A stretch of 5,720 bases of DNA from Thermoplasmata archaeon (GTDB lineage Archaea; Thermoplasmatota; Thermoplasmata; UBA184). The DNA is taken from assembly GCA_021827545.1 (NCBI GenBank), contig JAKAVH010000228.1:1-5720 (forward strand). The letters run 5' to 3'. Position numbers and translations under genes: made by a program. Positions 1 to 5,720 of the stretch are shown here, piece after piece. How positions within the stretch are numbered: position 1 is the first letter of the stretch; each line of letters begins with the position of its first letter. The notes under the pieces were generated by a model, which worked only from the letters and a program-made list of their open reading frames with translations, was not told where the DNA came from and did no database searches.

Positions 1-2
1 TC

Positions 3-1430
3 GGTCCCGCGTTCTGGTTCCGGCACCTGACGCTCTACGGGGTCTCCCGGCCGAGCCACGCCCGCACGCTCGCGGTCTCGCTCTCCCCGATCGTGCTCTA
101 CCTCTTCGCCCTCTACCTCGTCGTCCCCCCGACCCTGCGGGTGCTCGTCACCGCCGCCGCGTGCATCCTGCTCGCGTTCAGCTGCGCCGTGGCCCTGCTC
201 CACGCGGCCGACCGGCCGATCCGCCGAGAGTTCCGGGCCTCGGGGGTCGCGATGATCCGACCGTTGCTCGATCACGTCGCGCACCGGGACCCGCTCGCGA
301 CGCGCGAGCTCGAAGCGTTCTTCCTTCGGACCGCGGTCCCGGCCGACCTCAAGGTACGCCTCCTCGCGTTCTATCGGGGCGACACGGCGGTCGCGACCGT
401 CGCGCTACCGACCGTCCACCCGGGCCCGTTCGCCGCGCTCGGCGCGAGCGACCTCCCGAGGAAGTTCGCCGAACAGCTCGGGGCCCCCGCCGGTACGGTC
501 CTCGTCCCCCACACGCCGTCCGACCACGACCTCGACCTCCCGAGCGGGACCGAGGTCGATCGGGTCGGAGAGGCCGCGCGGCGTTTGTTCGCCGACCTGC
601 CGCGGCCCCGCTCGCCGACGGCCGGGCCGCTCATTCGGCCCTACCCCGGGAGCCTCGCGCGGGCCCAGGTGATCGGCGACGTCGTGCTCGTGACGGTGAC
701 GCAGGCGCCGGCGCCGACCGATGACATCGCCTACAGCGTCGCCGACCGCATCGTGCGCGAGGCCGGGCGGGACGGCGGACCGGCGATCGCGCTCATCGAC
801 GCACACAACTCCTACATCGAAGGGGAGGGCGACATCATCTACGGGACGCCCGTCGCGGAACAGCTCTTCACCGACGTGCGCGCCGCGGCGGCCGCCGCGC
901 GGGCCGTCGCGCGCCCCGGTCCGATCGAGGTGGGGGTCGCCGAGCGCGCGGGCTACTCGATCGGTCGCGACGGCATCGGGCCGCAGGGGATGCGCGCCCT
1001 GGTCGTGCGCGCGGGGGGCCGGACGACCGGCTACCTCCTCATCGACGGGAACAACCTCGTGGTCGGCCTGCGCGATCCCATCGTGAAGGTGCTCGAGGAG
1101 GTCGTCGACGACGCCGAGGTCCTGACGACCGACAACCACGTCGTGCACGAGGTCGACGGCGGCGTGAACCCGGTCGGCGAGCGGTACGCGCGCGCGGCGC
1201 TCCTCGCCGATGCGCGCGAGGTCTTGGCGCGGGCGCGCGCGGCGCTCGCGCCGGTGGAGCCCCGTTACGGAGAGGCGGAAGTGCCGGCGGTCCGTGTCCT
1301 CGGACCCGGGCACACCGCTCGGCTTTTGACCTCCCTCGGCGACACCTTGTCGATGTTCACGAACATGTTCCCCGCGACGCTGCTCCTCTTGCTGACGAGC
1401 TCGCTCCTCGTGATCTTCGCGATCCGCTAG
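3..1430 (+). CDS. DUF2070 family archaeal membrane protein, 5'-truncated by the window edge
   Basis: This is an integral membrane protein of unknown function, recognised as DUF2070 from its motif set. The frame is open from base 3 with membrane-protein-like sequence (FWFRHLTLYG), so the GTG at 93 is internal and the true start lies left of the window. About 475 residues are visible; the family is usually somewhat longer. Two hydrophobic segments lie at about 84-215. A large soluble domain follows, carrying VHPGPF (His at 417-419), PHTPSDHDLDL (His at 510 and 525), DAHNS (798-812) and TDNHVVHE (1128-1151). One last hydrophobic helix (about 1366-1430) ends the protein. The conserved His/Asp clusters suggest metal binding and perhaps hydrolase activity; that is inference only. 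The stop codon overlaps the ribosome binding site of the next gene, which suggests an operon. The family call is fairly sure; the function is unknown. Confidence 0.88.
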   Translation, partial: GPAFWFRHLTLYGVSRPSHARTLAVSLSPIVLYLFALYLVVPPTLRVLVTAAACILLAFSCAVALLHAADRPIRREFRASGVAMIRPLLDHVAHRDPLATRELEAFFLRTAVPADLKVRLLAFYRGDTAVATVALPTVHPGPFAALGASDLPRKFAEQLGAPAGTVLVPHTPSDHDLDLPSGTEVDRVGEAARRLFADLPRPRSPTAGPLIRPYPGSLARAQVIGDVVLVTVTQAPAPTDDIAYSVADRIVREAGRDGGPAIALIDAHNSYIEGEGDIIYGTPVAEQLFTDVRAAAAAARAVARPGPIEVGVAERAGYSIGRDGIGPQGMRALVVRAGGRTTGYLLIDGNNLVVGLRDPIVKVLEEVVDDAEVLTTDNHVVHEVDGGVNPVGERYARAALLADAREVLARARAALAPVEPRYGEAEVPAVRVLGPGHTARLLTSLGDTLSMFTNMFPATLLLLLTSSLLVIFAIR

Positions 1431-1433
1431 GAG
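1429..1433 (+). promoter_or_regulatory. Ribosome binding site of the M20 hydrolase gene
   Basis: AGGAG lies five bases before the ATG at 1439 and overlaps the TAG stop of the DUF2070 gene. It supports ATG 1439 as the start and suggests that termination of one gene feeds initiation of the next. Confidence 0.7.
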
Positions 1434-1438
1434 CGGCG

Positions 1439-3070
1439 ATGAGCTCCTCTTCGGACAACCCGGACGGGACGCGGGCGACCGGGCTCCTGGGGGGGGAAGC
1501 GCCTCGGCGGTTGCTGACCCAACTGGTGGCGCTCGCGCCGACCAATCTCGAGGACCCCCGGATCGGTCGCTGGGAGAAGCCGAACTACGTGCGGGCCTCC
1601 GAGGCGATCGTTCGCCTCGCCCGCGAGGCCGGTCTCGCGACGAGGGTCTACGACCCCGTCGTTGCGGGGGACGTTCAGGGGGAGTGGCACGGGCTCTCCC
1701 GGCCGAACGTGATCGCCGATCTCAACGTCGGTGCCCCTCGGACCGTGCTGATTCTCGCCCATTACGACGTCGTGCCGGTCCCCGCCGAGCAGCTCTCCCG
1801 CTGGAAGAGCCCCCCCCATTCGCTCACCCTGCGCTCGGACGGCCGGTTCTACGGCCGGGGCTCGAACGACGACCTCGGGAGCGGGGTGGCGGCGTCGCTC
1901 ACCGCGCTCGGCCATCTCACGGACGTCGACGATCTCCCCTGCAACGTCCGCTTGCTCGTCTGTTGCGACGAGGAGACTGGTGGCGCGGGAGGGATCGAGG
2001 CGATCAAGGCGCACGACGCGGCGCTCCCGATCGACGACCCGGACCGCTTCCTCCGCGGGTCCGTCGCGCTGATCCCCGACGGGAGCCCCGAGACGACCGC
2101 GGCGTCGAGCGGCCACGCGGTGCTGCTCGGCTCGTTCGACCGCTCGGTCCCGCTGGCCGAGACGTTGGCGCTCGGAGAGAGCCTGGTCGGTCTCCACGAC
2201 CTCGCCCGCACCTGGCGATCGGTGTACCATTCCCCCGACTGGCCCGACCGGAACGCCCCGGAGCCGGTGATCACCGGACGCGCGTCGGTCACCCAGTTCG
2301 ACCTCGAGGAGGCGGAGCTCGCCCCGGACCGGGTCGGCCTCCTCGCCGCGCACGCCGAGACCGATGCGGCGAACCAGATCGCCCGGTCGGTCACGCTCCT
2401 CTTCGGGGGACCGGCGGTCGAGCTCGGAAGCCTTCCCGGACGGCTCGCGGCCCTGGTGCCGTCGCCGTTCCGGTTGGACGAGCACGGCGCGACCGCGCTC
2501 TCGGTCCCCCCGGGAACGCTCGCGCTCCAGCTCGTGGGGGTCGCGACGCACGGAGGCTACCCGCACCGGGGACAGAACCCGGTTCCGGCCGCCCTCCGGC
2601 TGCTGCGCGATGCCGCTTCCCGCGGCTGGATCGACCAGCGGTCGGTCGCCTCGGCCGCGTTCACGGTCGATCTGCGCCTTCCGCCCGAGATGCAGCTCGC
2701 CACCGGACTCGAGGAAGCGCTCCGCTCGGCGCGGTCGGCCGCGCTCGGCCGGGCCCCCTCGGCCCGCCTCGTGGTTCCGAACGAGCGCTGCCGCGCCGGC
2801 TACGCGATCCCCGTCGACCACCCGGAGGTACGGCGGCTCGATCGGATCCTGCAGGAGACCCTCGGCAGCACGGGGGTGCGCGGGGAGTACGGGGGCACGG
2901 ACGCGAGCGCTCTGCGCGACCTCACGACCCCGGACGGGCATCGGCTCCCGGCGCTCGTCTTCGGCAGCATGGATCCGCTCGCCCACATCCACGACGCGGA
3001 GGAGAGCCTCGACCCGGCGCTCTTCGGTGGCGTGGTGCGGACGATCGAGCGGTTCGTCCGGGAACCGTAA
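1439..3070 (+). CDS. M20-family zinc metallohydrolase (peptidase or deacylase), enlarged
   Basis: This is a probable cytoplasmic di-zinc amidohydrolase or peptidase of 543 residues, with no signal peptide. The M20 motifs occur in order. HYDVVP gives zinc ligand H108, with D110 after it. GRGSNDDLG gives the bridging Asp D144. DEETGG gives the general base E178 and zinc ligand E179. IPDGSP gives D214, and HDAEE gives zinc ligand H518. The lid domain has THGGYPHRGQNPV, with H371 as the likely catalytic lid histidine. All expected catalytic residues are present, so it should be active. It is longer than the usual 375-470 residues, mainly because of about 130 extra residues between D214 and the lid (roughly 220-350). 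The bridging Asp is followed by DLG rather than the common MKG. The substrate cannot be read from the sequence: carboxypeptidase, dipeptidase, ArgE/DapE-like deacylase and aminoacylase all remain possible. The ATG start is backed by an AGGAG site five bases upstream. Confidence 0.93.
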   Translation: MSSSSDNPDGTRATGLLGGEAPRRLLTQLVALAPTNLEDPRIGRWEKPNYVRASEAIVRLAREAGLATRVYDPVVAGDVQGEWHGLSRPNVIADLNVGAPRTVLILAHYDVVPVPAEQLSRWKSPPHSLTLRSDGRFYGRGSNDDLGSGVAASLTALGHLTDVDDLPCNVRLLVCCDEETGGAGGIEAIKAHDAALPIDDPDRFLRGSVALIPDGSPETTAASSGHAVLLGSFDRSVPLAETLALGESLVGLHDLARTWRSVYHSPDWPDRNAPEPVITGRASVTQFDLEEAELAPDRVGLLAAHAETDAANQIARSVTLLFGGPAVELGSLPGRLAALVPSPFRLDEHGATALSVPPGTLALQLVGVATHGGYPHRGQNPVPAALRLLRDAASRGWIDQRSVASAAFTVDLRLPPEMQLATGLEEALRSARSAALGRAPSARLVVPNERCRAGYAIPVDHPEVRRLDRILQETLGSTGVRGEYGGTDASALRDLTTPDGHRLPALVFGSMDPLAHIHDAEESLDPALFGGVVRTIERFVREP

Positions 3071-3071
3071 C

Positions 3072-3076
3072 GGAGG
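3072..3076 (+). promoter_or_regulatory. Ribosome binding site deciding the GTG start of carS
   Basis: GGAGG lies nine bases before the GTG at 3086, in the 15-base gap after the M20 stop codon. It supports GTG 3086 over later in-frame starts, and the hydrophobic first helix and PSYIANA motif need this upstream start. Confidence 0.7.
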
Positions 3077-3085
3077 CGCGCGGCC

Positions 3086-3664
3086 GTGGTCGTCCAGTTC
3101 GCCGCGAGCGCCCTCGCGGTCCTCTGGCTGCTCCTGCCGTCGTACATCGCGAACGCCTTCGCGACGATCCCGCGGGGCCGCGGTCCCCCGATGGATTTCG
3201 GGCGGCTCTGGCCGGGTGATGGGCGCCGGATCTTCGGTGCGTCGAAGACCTGGTCCGGCTTCCTCTTCGCCGGCGTCTTCGCGATGCCGTTCTGCCTCCT
3301 CGAAGCGTGGCTGATCCTGCTCGCCCCGCCGAACCTGAAGCTCGTGCCGGTCCTCGCGCCGACCGCCCTCGCCGCGGTCCCGCTCGCGGCGATCCTCACC
3401 TTCGGGGCGATGACCGGCGACGCGGTCGGTTCGTTCCTCAAGCGTCGCCTCGGCCGGGAGAGCGGAGCGCGCACCCTGCTCCTCGACCAGATGCCGTTCG
3501 TCCTCGTTCCGATCGCGCTCGGCCTGGCCGTCGACCCCGCGCTGTTCGTCAGCGTGTTCGCGCACTGGGAAGCGGTCTTATGGCTCCTCGTGTACACGCT
3601 CGGCCTGCACGCCGCCTTCAACTGGGTCGGTTTCAAGGCGGGGCTGAAGAAGGTGCCGTGGTGA
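3086..3664 (+). CDS. carS: CDP-archaeol synthase
   Basis: CarS transfers CMP from CTP to the unsaturated archaeal ether lipid 2,3-bis-O-geranylgeranylglyceryl phosphate, giving CDP-archaeol and pyrophosphate. This is the activation step before polar head groups are added, and it takes place in the cytoplasmic membrane. The 192-residue protein has the usual length and about five hydrophobic segments. Family motifs are clear: PSYIANA (18-24), PMDFG (35-39), DGRRIFGASKTWSGF (45-59), a GDAVGSFLKRR block (111-121) and LDQMPF (133-138). The start is GTG with a GGAGG site nine bases upstream. The stop overlaps the pyrE start (GTGA), suggesting coupled translation. The CTP that CarS consumes comes from the pathway to which the next gene belongs. 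The protein is intact, with all signature residues, and I see no serious alternative. Confidence 0.95.
   Translation: MVVQFAASALAVLWLLLPSYIANAFATIPRGRGPPMDFGRLWPGDGRRIFGASKTWSGFLFAGVFAMPFCLLEAWLILLAPPNLKLVPVLAPTALAAVPLAAILTFGAMTGDAVGSFLKRRLGRESGARTLLLDQMPFVLVPIALGLAVDPALFVSVFAHWEAVLWLLVYTLGLHAAFNWVGFKAGLKKVPW
3650..3655 (+). promoter_or_regulatory. Ribosome binding site of pyrE inside the carS 3' end
   Basis: AAGGTG, an archaeal-type Shine-Dalgarno sequence, lies five bases before the GTG at 3661 and within the last codons of carS. Other in-frame GTG codons at 3658 and 3667 are possible starts, but the spacing and the GTGA overlap favour 3661. Confidence 0.5.
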
Positions 3665-4215
3665 CGGTGGAGGCTCCCGGACCGATCCCCTCCTCGGAGG
3701 AGCTCGCGCGGATCCTCCTCGATGCGGGCGCCGTGCGCTTCGGCGCGTTCACGCTCACGTCCGGCCAGCAGAGCGACTACTACGTCGATGTGAAGCGGGC
3801 CTGGACGGACCCCGCGCGCCTCGATACGATCGCGCGCGCGCTGGCAGCGCGGGTCGGCGGGGCGGACCGGCTCGCCGGGATGGAGCTCGGCGCGGTCCCG
3901 CTCGTCGTCGCGACCGCGCTCCGTACCAACCGCCCGTACCTCGTGCTCCGCAAGGGCGCCCGGGAGCATGGGACCCGACAACCGTTCGAAGGGGAGGTGC
4001 CGGCCGGGGCCCGCGTCCTCCTGATCGAGGACGTCGCGAGCACCGGGGGGAGCCTCGCCCGTTCCGTCGAGATCGTGCGGGCGGCCGGGGGGATCGTCGA
4101 CCGGGCGCTCGTCGTGGTCGACCGGGAGATGGGGGCGACCGAGCAGCTGGCCGCGGCCGGCGTGCGGCTCGAGCCGCTCCTCACCATCGCCGACCTGAGG
4201 GGCGCCCGGCGGTGA
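3661..4215 (+). CDS. pyrE: Orotate phosphoribosyltransferase
   Basis: PyrE condenses orotate with PRPP to give orotidine 5'-monophosphate, the fifth step of de novo pyrimidine synthesis, in the cytoplasm. The 184-residue protein has the typical archaeal length. SGQQSDYYVD (34-43) is the conserved N-terminal orotate-site region. LRKGAREHGTR (96-106) is the flexible catalytic loop. The type I PRPP-binding motif VLLIEDVASTGGS spans 119-131, with the acidic pair E123/D124. One oddity is that the loop position matching catalytic Lys103 of the enteric enzyme is Arg101; K98 and H103 are kept. The start is one of three clustered GTG codons (3658, 3661, 3667). I chose 3661 because it overlaps the carS stop and sits five bases after AAGGTG. 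The 3' end overlaps endA by four bases. A different PRTase is unlikely, given the combined orotate-site and loop motifs. Confidence 0.94.
   Translation: MTVEAPGPIPSSEELARILLDAGAVRFGAFTLTSGQQSDYYVDVKRAWTDPARLDTIARALAARVGGADRLAGMELGAVPLVVATALRTNRPYLVLRKGAREHGTRQPFEGEVPAGARVLLIEDVASTGGSLARSVEIVRAAGGIVDRALVVVDREMGATEQLAAAGVRLEPLLTIADLRGARR
4197..4202 (+). promoter_or_regulatory. Ribosome binding site of endA inside the pyrE 3' end
   Basis: GAGGGG lies nine bases before the GTG at 4212, within the last codons of pyrE. It is a partial match to GGAGG. It supports GTG 4212, which also overlaps the pyrE stop in a GTGA. Confidence 0.45.
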
Positions 4216-5276
4216 GCGGCGTCCTCGCCGCCGACGCGACGGTGCGGGTCGACGACCCGGCCGAGGCGAGCTCGATCCACGCGAAGGGGTTCTTCGGGAC
4301 GCCGCTCCCCGGCGGCGGGCTCTCGCTGGACCGGTACGAATCGGTGTACCTCGCCGAGATGGGCCGCGCGTCGGTCGTCGTCCCCACCGGACCGGCCGTG
4401 GAGTGGCCCGCGATCTTCCGCCGTGCCGTGCGCAGCGACCGCGGCTTTCCTGTCCGCTACCTCGTCTACCGGGACCTTCGCCAACGGGGGTACGTCGTCC
4501 GGGCGAGCCCGCCCCCGGTCGCCTTCGCGGTCCTCCCCCGGGGCGGCACGCTCCACAAGACGCCGTCCCGGTTCTGGGTCGAGGTCCTCTCCGAGCGCGT
4601 CGCCTTCGACCTCGCCCGGCTCTTCGATCTCGCGGAGCGCGCCCAGAGCGCGAAGAAGGTCCTCCTCCTCGCCCTCGTCGACGAGGAGTCGGACCTCACC
4701 TACTACCGGGTCCGCCGCCCGACGCCGACCGGCGCGCTCCCTCCTCGCCCGCTCGCCGCACCCACGGACGGCTGGCTTTCGGAGGACCGCGTGACGGTCC
4801 ACGCGCCGACCGCGGTCGAGGAGCTCGGCCGAGAGCTCGCGTACGGGAGCCGCGTCGGTGACCGGCTCGAGCTGAGCCTCCTCGAGGCCGCCTACTTGGT
4901 CGCCACCGGCCAGCTCCGGCTCAAGGACGCGCGCAGCGGGCGCACCGTTCCGCTCGATCGGCTCGAACGCCGGGCGCGGCGCCTCGATCCCCGGTTCTCC
5001 GAACGGCTCGCCGCCTACCGGGACCTCCGGGGACGCCACTTGGTCGTGAAGACGGGGTTCAAGTACGGGGCGCACTTTCGCGCCTATCCGCGCAATCCGG
5101 CGAACGCGCACGCCCGCTACCTCGTGCAGGCCGTCCCGTCGAGCCATGTCACCGCCTGGCCCGAGATCGCGGGCGGCGTCCGGGTCGCTCAGGGGGTCCG
5201 CAAGGAGTTCCTCGTTGCGGGCGTCGACCCCGAGTCGCGCGTCCGGTTCCTCTCGCTCGAAAGGATCCGTCCCTGA
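4212..5276 (+). CDS. endA: tRNA-splicing endonuclease, two-repeat homodimeric type
   Basis: EndA cuts pre-tRNA at the bulge-helix-bulge structure to release introns, leaving 2',3'-cyclic phosphate ends for ligation. The 354-residue length is twice the short archaeal form and fits the fused-repeat (alpha2) enzyme. The C-terminal copy is catalytic. It has YRDLR (269-273), then VVKTGFKYGAHFRAY ending at Y292, NAHARYLV with H300, and GVRKEFLV with K331. The spacings of 8 and 31 residues closely match the Tyr/His/Lys triad of Methanocaldococcus jannaschii EndA (115/125/156). The N-terminal copy repeats YRDLR (86-90) and AQSAKKVLLLALVD (from 144) about 182 residues earlier. It has lost the Tyr and His and should be structural. 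The start is GTG, overlapping the pyrE stop in GTGA, with GAGGGG nine bases upstream. The gene closes the + strand run and faces trpA. Confidence 0.95.
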   Translation: MSGVLAADATVRVDDPAEASSIHAKGFFGTPLPGGGLSLDRYESVYLAEMGRASVVVPTGPAVEWPAIFRRAVRSDRGFPVRYLVYRDLRQRGYVVRASPPPVAFAVLPRGGTLHKTPSRFWVEVLSERVAFDLARLFDLAERAQSAKKVLLLALVDEESDLTYYRVRRPTPTGALPPRPLAAPTDGWLSEDRVTVHAPTAVEELGRELAYGSRVGDRLELSLLEAAYLVATGQLRLKDARSGRTVPLDRLERRARRLDPRFSERLAAYRDLRGRHLVVKTGFKYGAHFRAYPRNPANAHARYLVQAVPSSHVTAWPEIAGGVRVAQGVRKEFLVAGVDPESRVRFLSLERIRP

Positions 5277-5308
5277 GCCGGACGGAGGGGCTCTCCGGGG
5301 CGGGACGA
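5277..5308. other. Convergent 32-base intergenic gap between endA and trpA
   Basis: The stop codons of two facing genes are separated by 32 bases. The gap holds a short GC-rich inverted repeat (CGGAG 5283-5287 with CTCCG 5293-5297, five-base loop) but no T-run on either strand, so no convincing terminator is visible. Transcripts from both sides probably overlap at their 3' ends. Confidence 0.5.
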
Positions 5309-5720
5309 CTACCCCACGGCCGGAGCTCTACGGGCCGCAGCGATCTCGCGGAGCCAGTCCCCAAGCGCCCGGGGGCTCGGGTCGCGCGCGATCGCCTCTT
5401 CGAGCGCCGTCCCGACGACGACCCCGTCGACCCCCAGCGCGAGGGCTCGCTCGGCGGAGCGTCGGTCCCGGACCCCGAAGCCGAGCAGGATGGGCCGGTC
5501 GGGCGCCGCCCGTCGCACCGCCGTGACGATCGGACCGAGGTCGGCGGCCGGCCCCTCCGACGCGCGTCCGGTCGTTCCGTAGTAGGCGACCAGATAGAGG
5601 AAGCCGCGGGAGGCGCGCGCAATCCGTGCGGCTCGGTCCGCAGAGGCGCCGGGCGCGGCCATCAGTACGAGCGAAAGGCCCACCCGTTGGCTCGCGCGCT
5701 GCCAGTGCAGGGACCCCTTT
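5309..5720 (-). CDS. trpA: Tryptophan synthase alpha chain, C-terminal half (5' end outside window)
   Basis: TrpA splits indole-3-glycerol phosphate into indole and glyceraldehyde 3-phosphate and passes indole to TrpB, the last step of tryptophan synthesis, in the cytoplasm. About 136 codons are visible, the C-terminal half of a TIM barrel of usually 250-270 residues. The frame stays open to the right edge, so the GTG at 5683 is internal and not the start. Recognisable segments are GLSLVLMAAP, SRGFLYLVAYYGTTG (LYLVAYYGTTG at 5567-5599), LLGFGVRD (GFG at 5474-5482) and GVDGVVVGTAL. The last two are the phosphate-binding strands, with Thr where many homologues have Ser. The Tyr-Gly-Thr-Thr-Gly form resembles archaeal TrpA. 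The catalytic Glu and Asp lie in the missing N-terminal half and cannot be checked. The gene converges on endA, and other trp genes probably lie to the right. Confidence 0.93.
   Translation of the reverse strand, partial: KGSLHWQRASQRVGLSLVLMAAPGASADRAARIARASRGFLYLVAYYGTTGRASEGPAADLGPIVTAVRRAAPDRPILLGFGVRDRRSAERALALGVDGVVVGTALEEAIARDPSPRALGDWLREIAAARRAPAVG

Noticed and set aside
93..95. GTG at 93 as the start of the DUF2070 gene
   Set aside because: The same frame is open back to base 3 and encodes family-like sequence, and starting here would cut into a membrane helix.
1427..3565. Very long open frame (712 codons) on the - strand, antisense to the M20 and carS genes
   Set aside because: Its product is dominated by Arg, Glu, Gly and Pro with no recognisable domain. 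It lies opposite two well-supported genes. Long antisense frames are expected at this GC content because stop codons are rare.
3307..3660. N-terminal extension of pyrE overlapping carS
   Set aside because: The frame is open, but the extension is Arg/Pro-rich shadow coding opposite a clear carS frame. OPRT homology begins just after 3661.
3780..5147. Open frame of 455 codons on the - strand, antisense to pyrE and endA
   Set aside because: It has low-complexity Arg/Glu/Gly-rich sequence and no motif, and it mirrors the codon pattern of two clear genes on the other strand.
5283..5297. Short hairpin as an intrinsic terminator
   Set aside because: A five-base-pair stem is expected by chance in such GC-rich DNA, and no T-run follows on either strand.
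1..5720. Novel defence, mobile or regulatory RNA system
   Set aside because: I looked for direct repeats, inverted ends, transposase or nuclease genes other than EndA, tRNA-like folds and long non-coding stretches, and saw none. Nearly every base is explained by six housekeeping-type genes.

Overview
The window looks like a piece of a very GC-rich archaeal chromosome, most likely euryarchaeal. Three things point there. CDP-archaeol synthase (carS) belongs to archaeal ether-lipid synthesis. The first gene matches DUF2070, an archaeal membrane-protein family. The tRNA-splicing endonuclease is of the long, internally duplicated type found in many Euryarchaeota. A high-GC Thermoplasmata-like lineage is a plausible guess, but nothing here fixes the lineage.

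Layout: five genes run left to right on the + strand with almost no spacing. They are a DUF2070 membrane protein (5' end outside the window, ends 1430), an M20-family zinc hydrolase (1439-3070), CDP-archaeol synthase carS (3086-3664), orotate phosphoribosyltransferase pyrE (3661-4215) and tRNA-splicing endonuclease endA (4212-5276). The gaps are 8 and 15 bases, followed by two 4-base GTGA stop/start overlaps. This is the arrangement of one transcription unit with coupled translation at carS/pyrE and pyrE/endA. A convergent gene on the - strand, trpA (tryptophan synthase alpha chain, C-terminal half), ends 32 bases beyond endA and runs off the right edge.

How the genes relate: PyrE makes OMP, which leads to UTP and CTP, and CTP is the substrate of CarS. 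That gives one plausible metabolic link. EndA (intron removal from pre-tRNA), the M20 hydrolase and the DUF2070 protein have no obvious shared pathway, so the cluster looks like a compact housekeeping operon rather than a dedicated system. I saw no mobile element, CRISPR array, RNA gene or defence module. No intergenic stretch exceeds about 32 bases. The points most worth a second look are the uncharacterised DUF2070 protein with its His/Asp-rich motifs, the enlarged M20 enzyme, a Lys-to-Arg change in the catalytic loop of PyrE, and the decayed N-terminal copy in EndA that still keeps the lysine of the catalytic triad.
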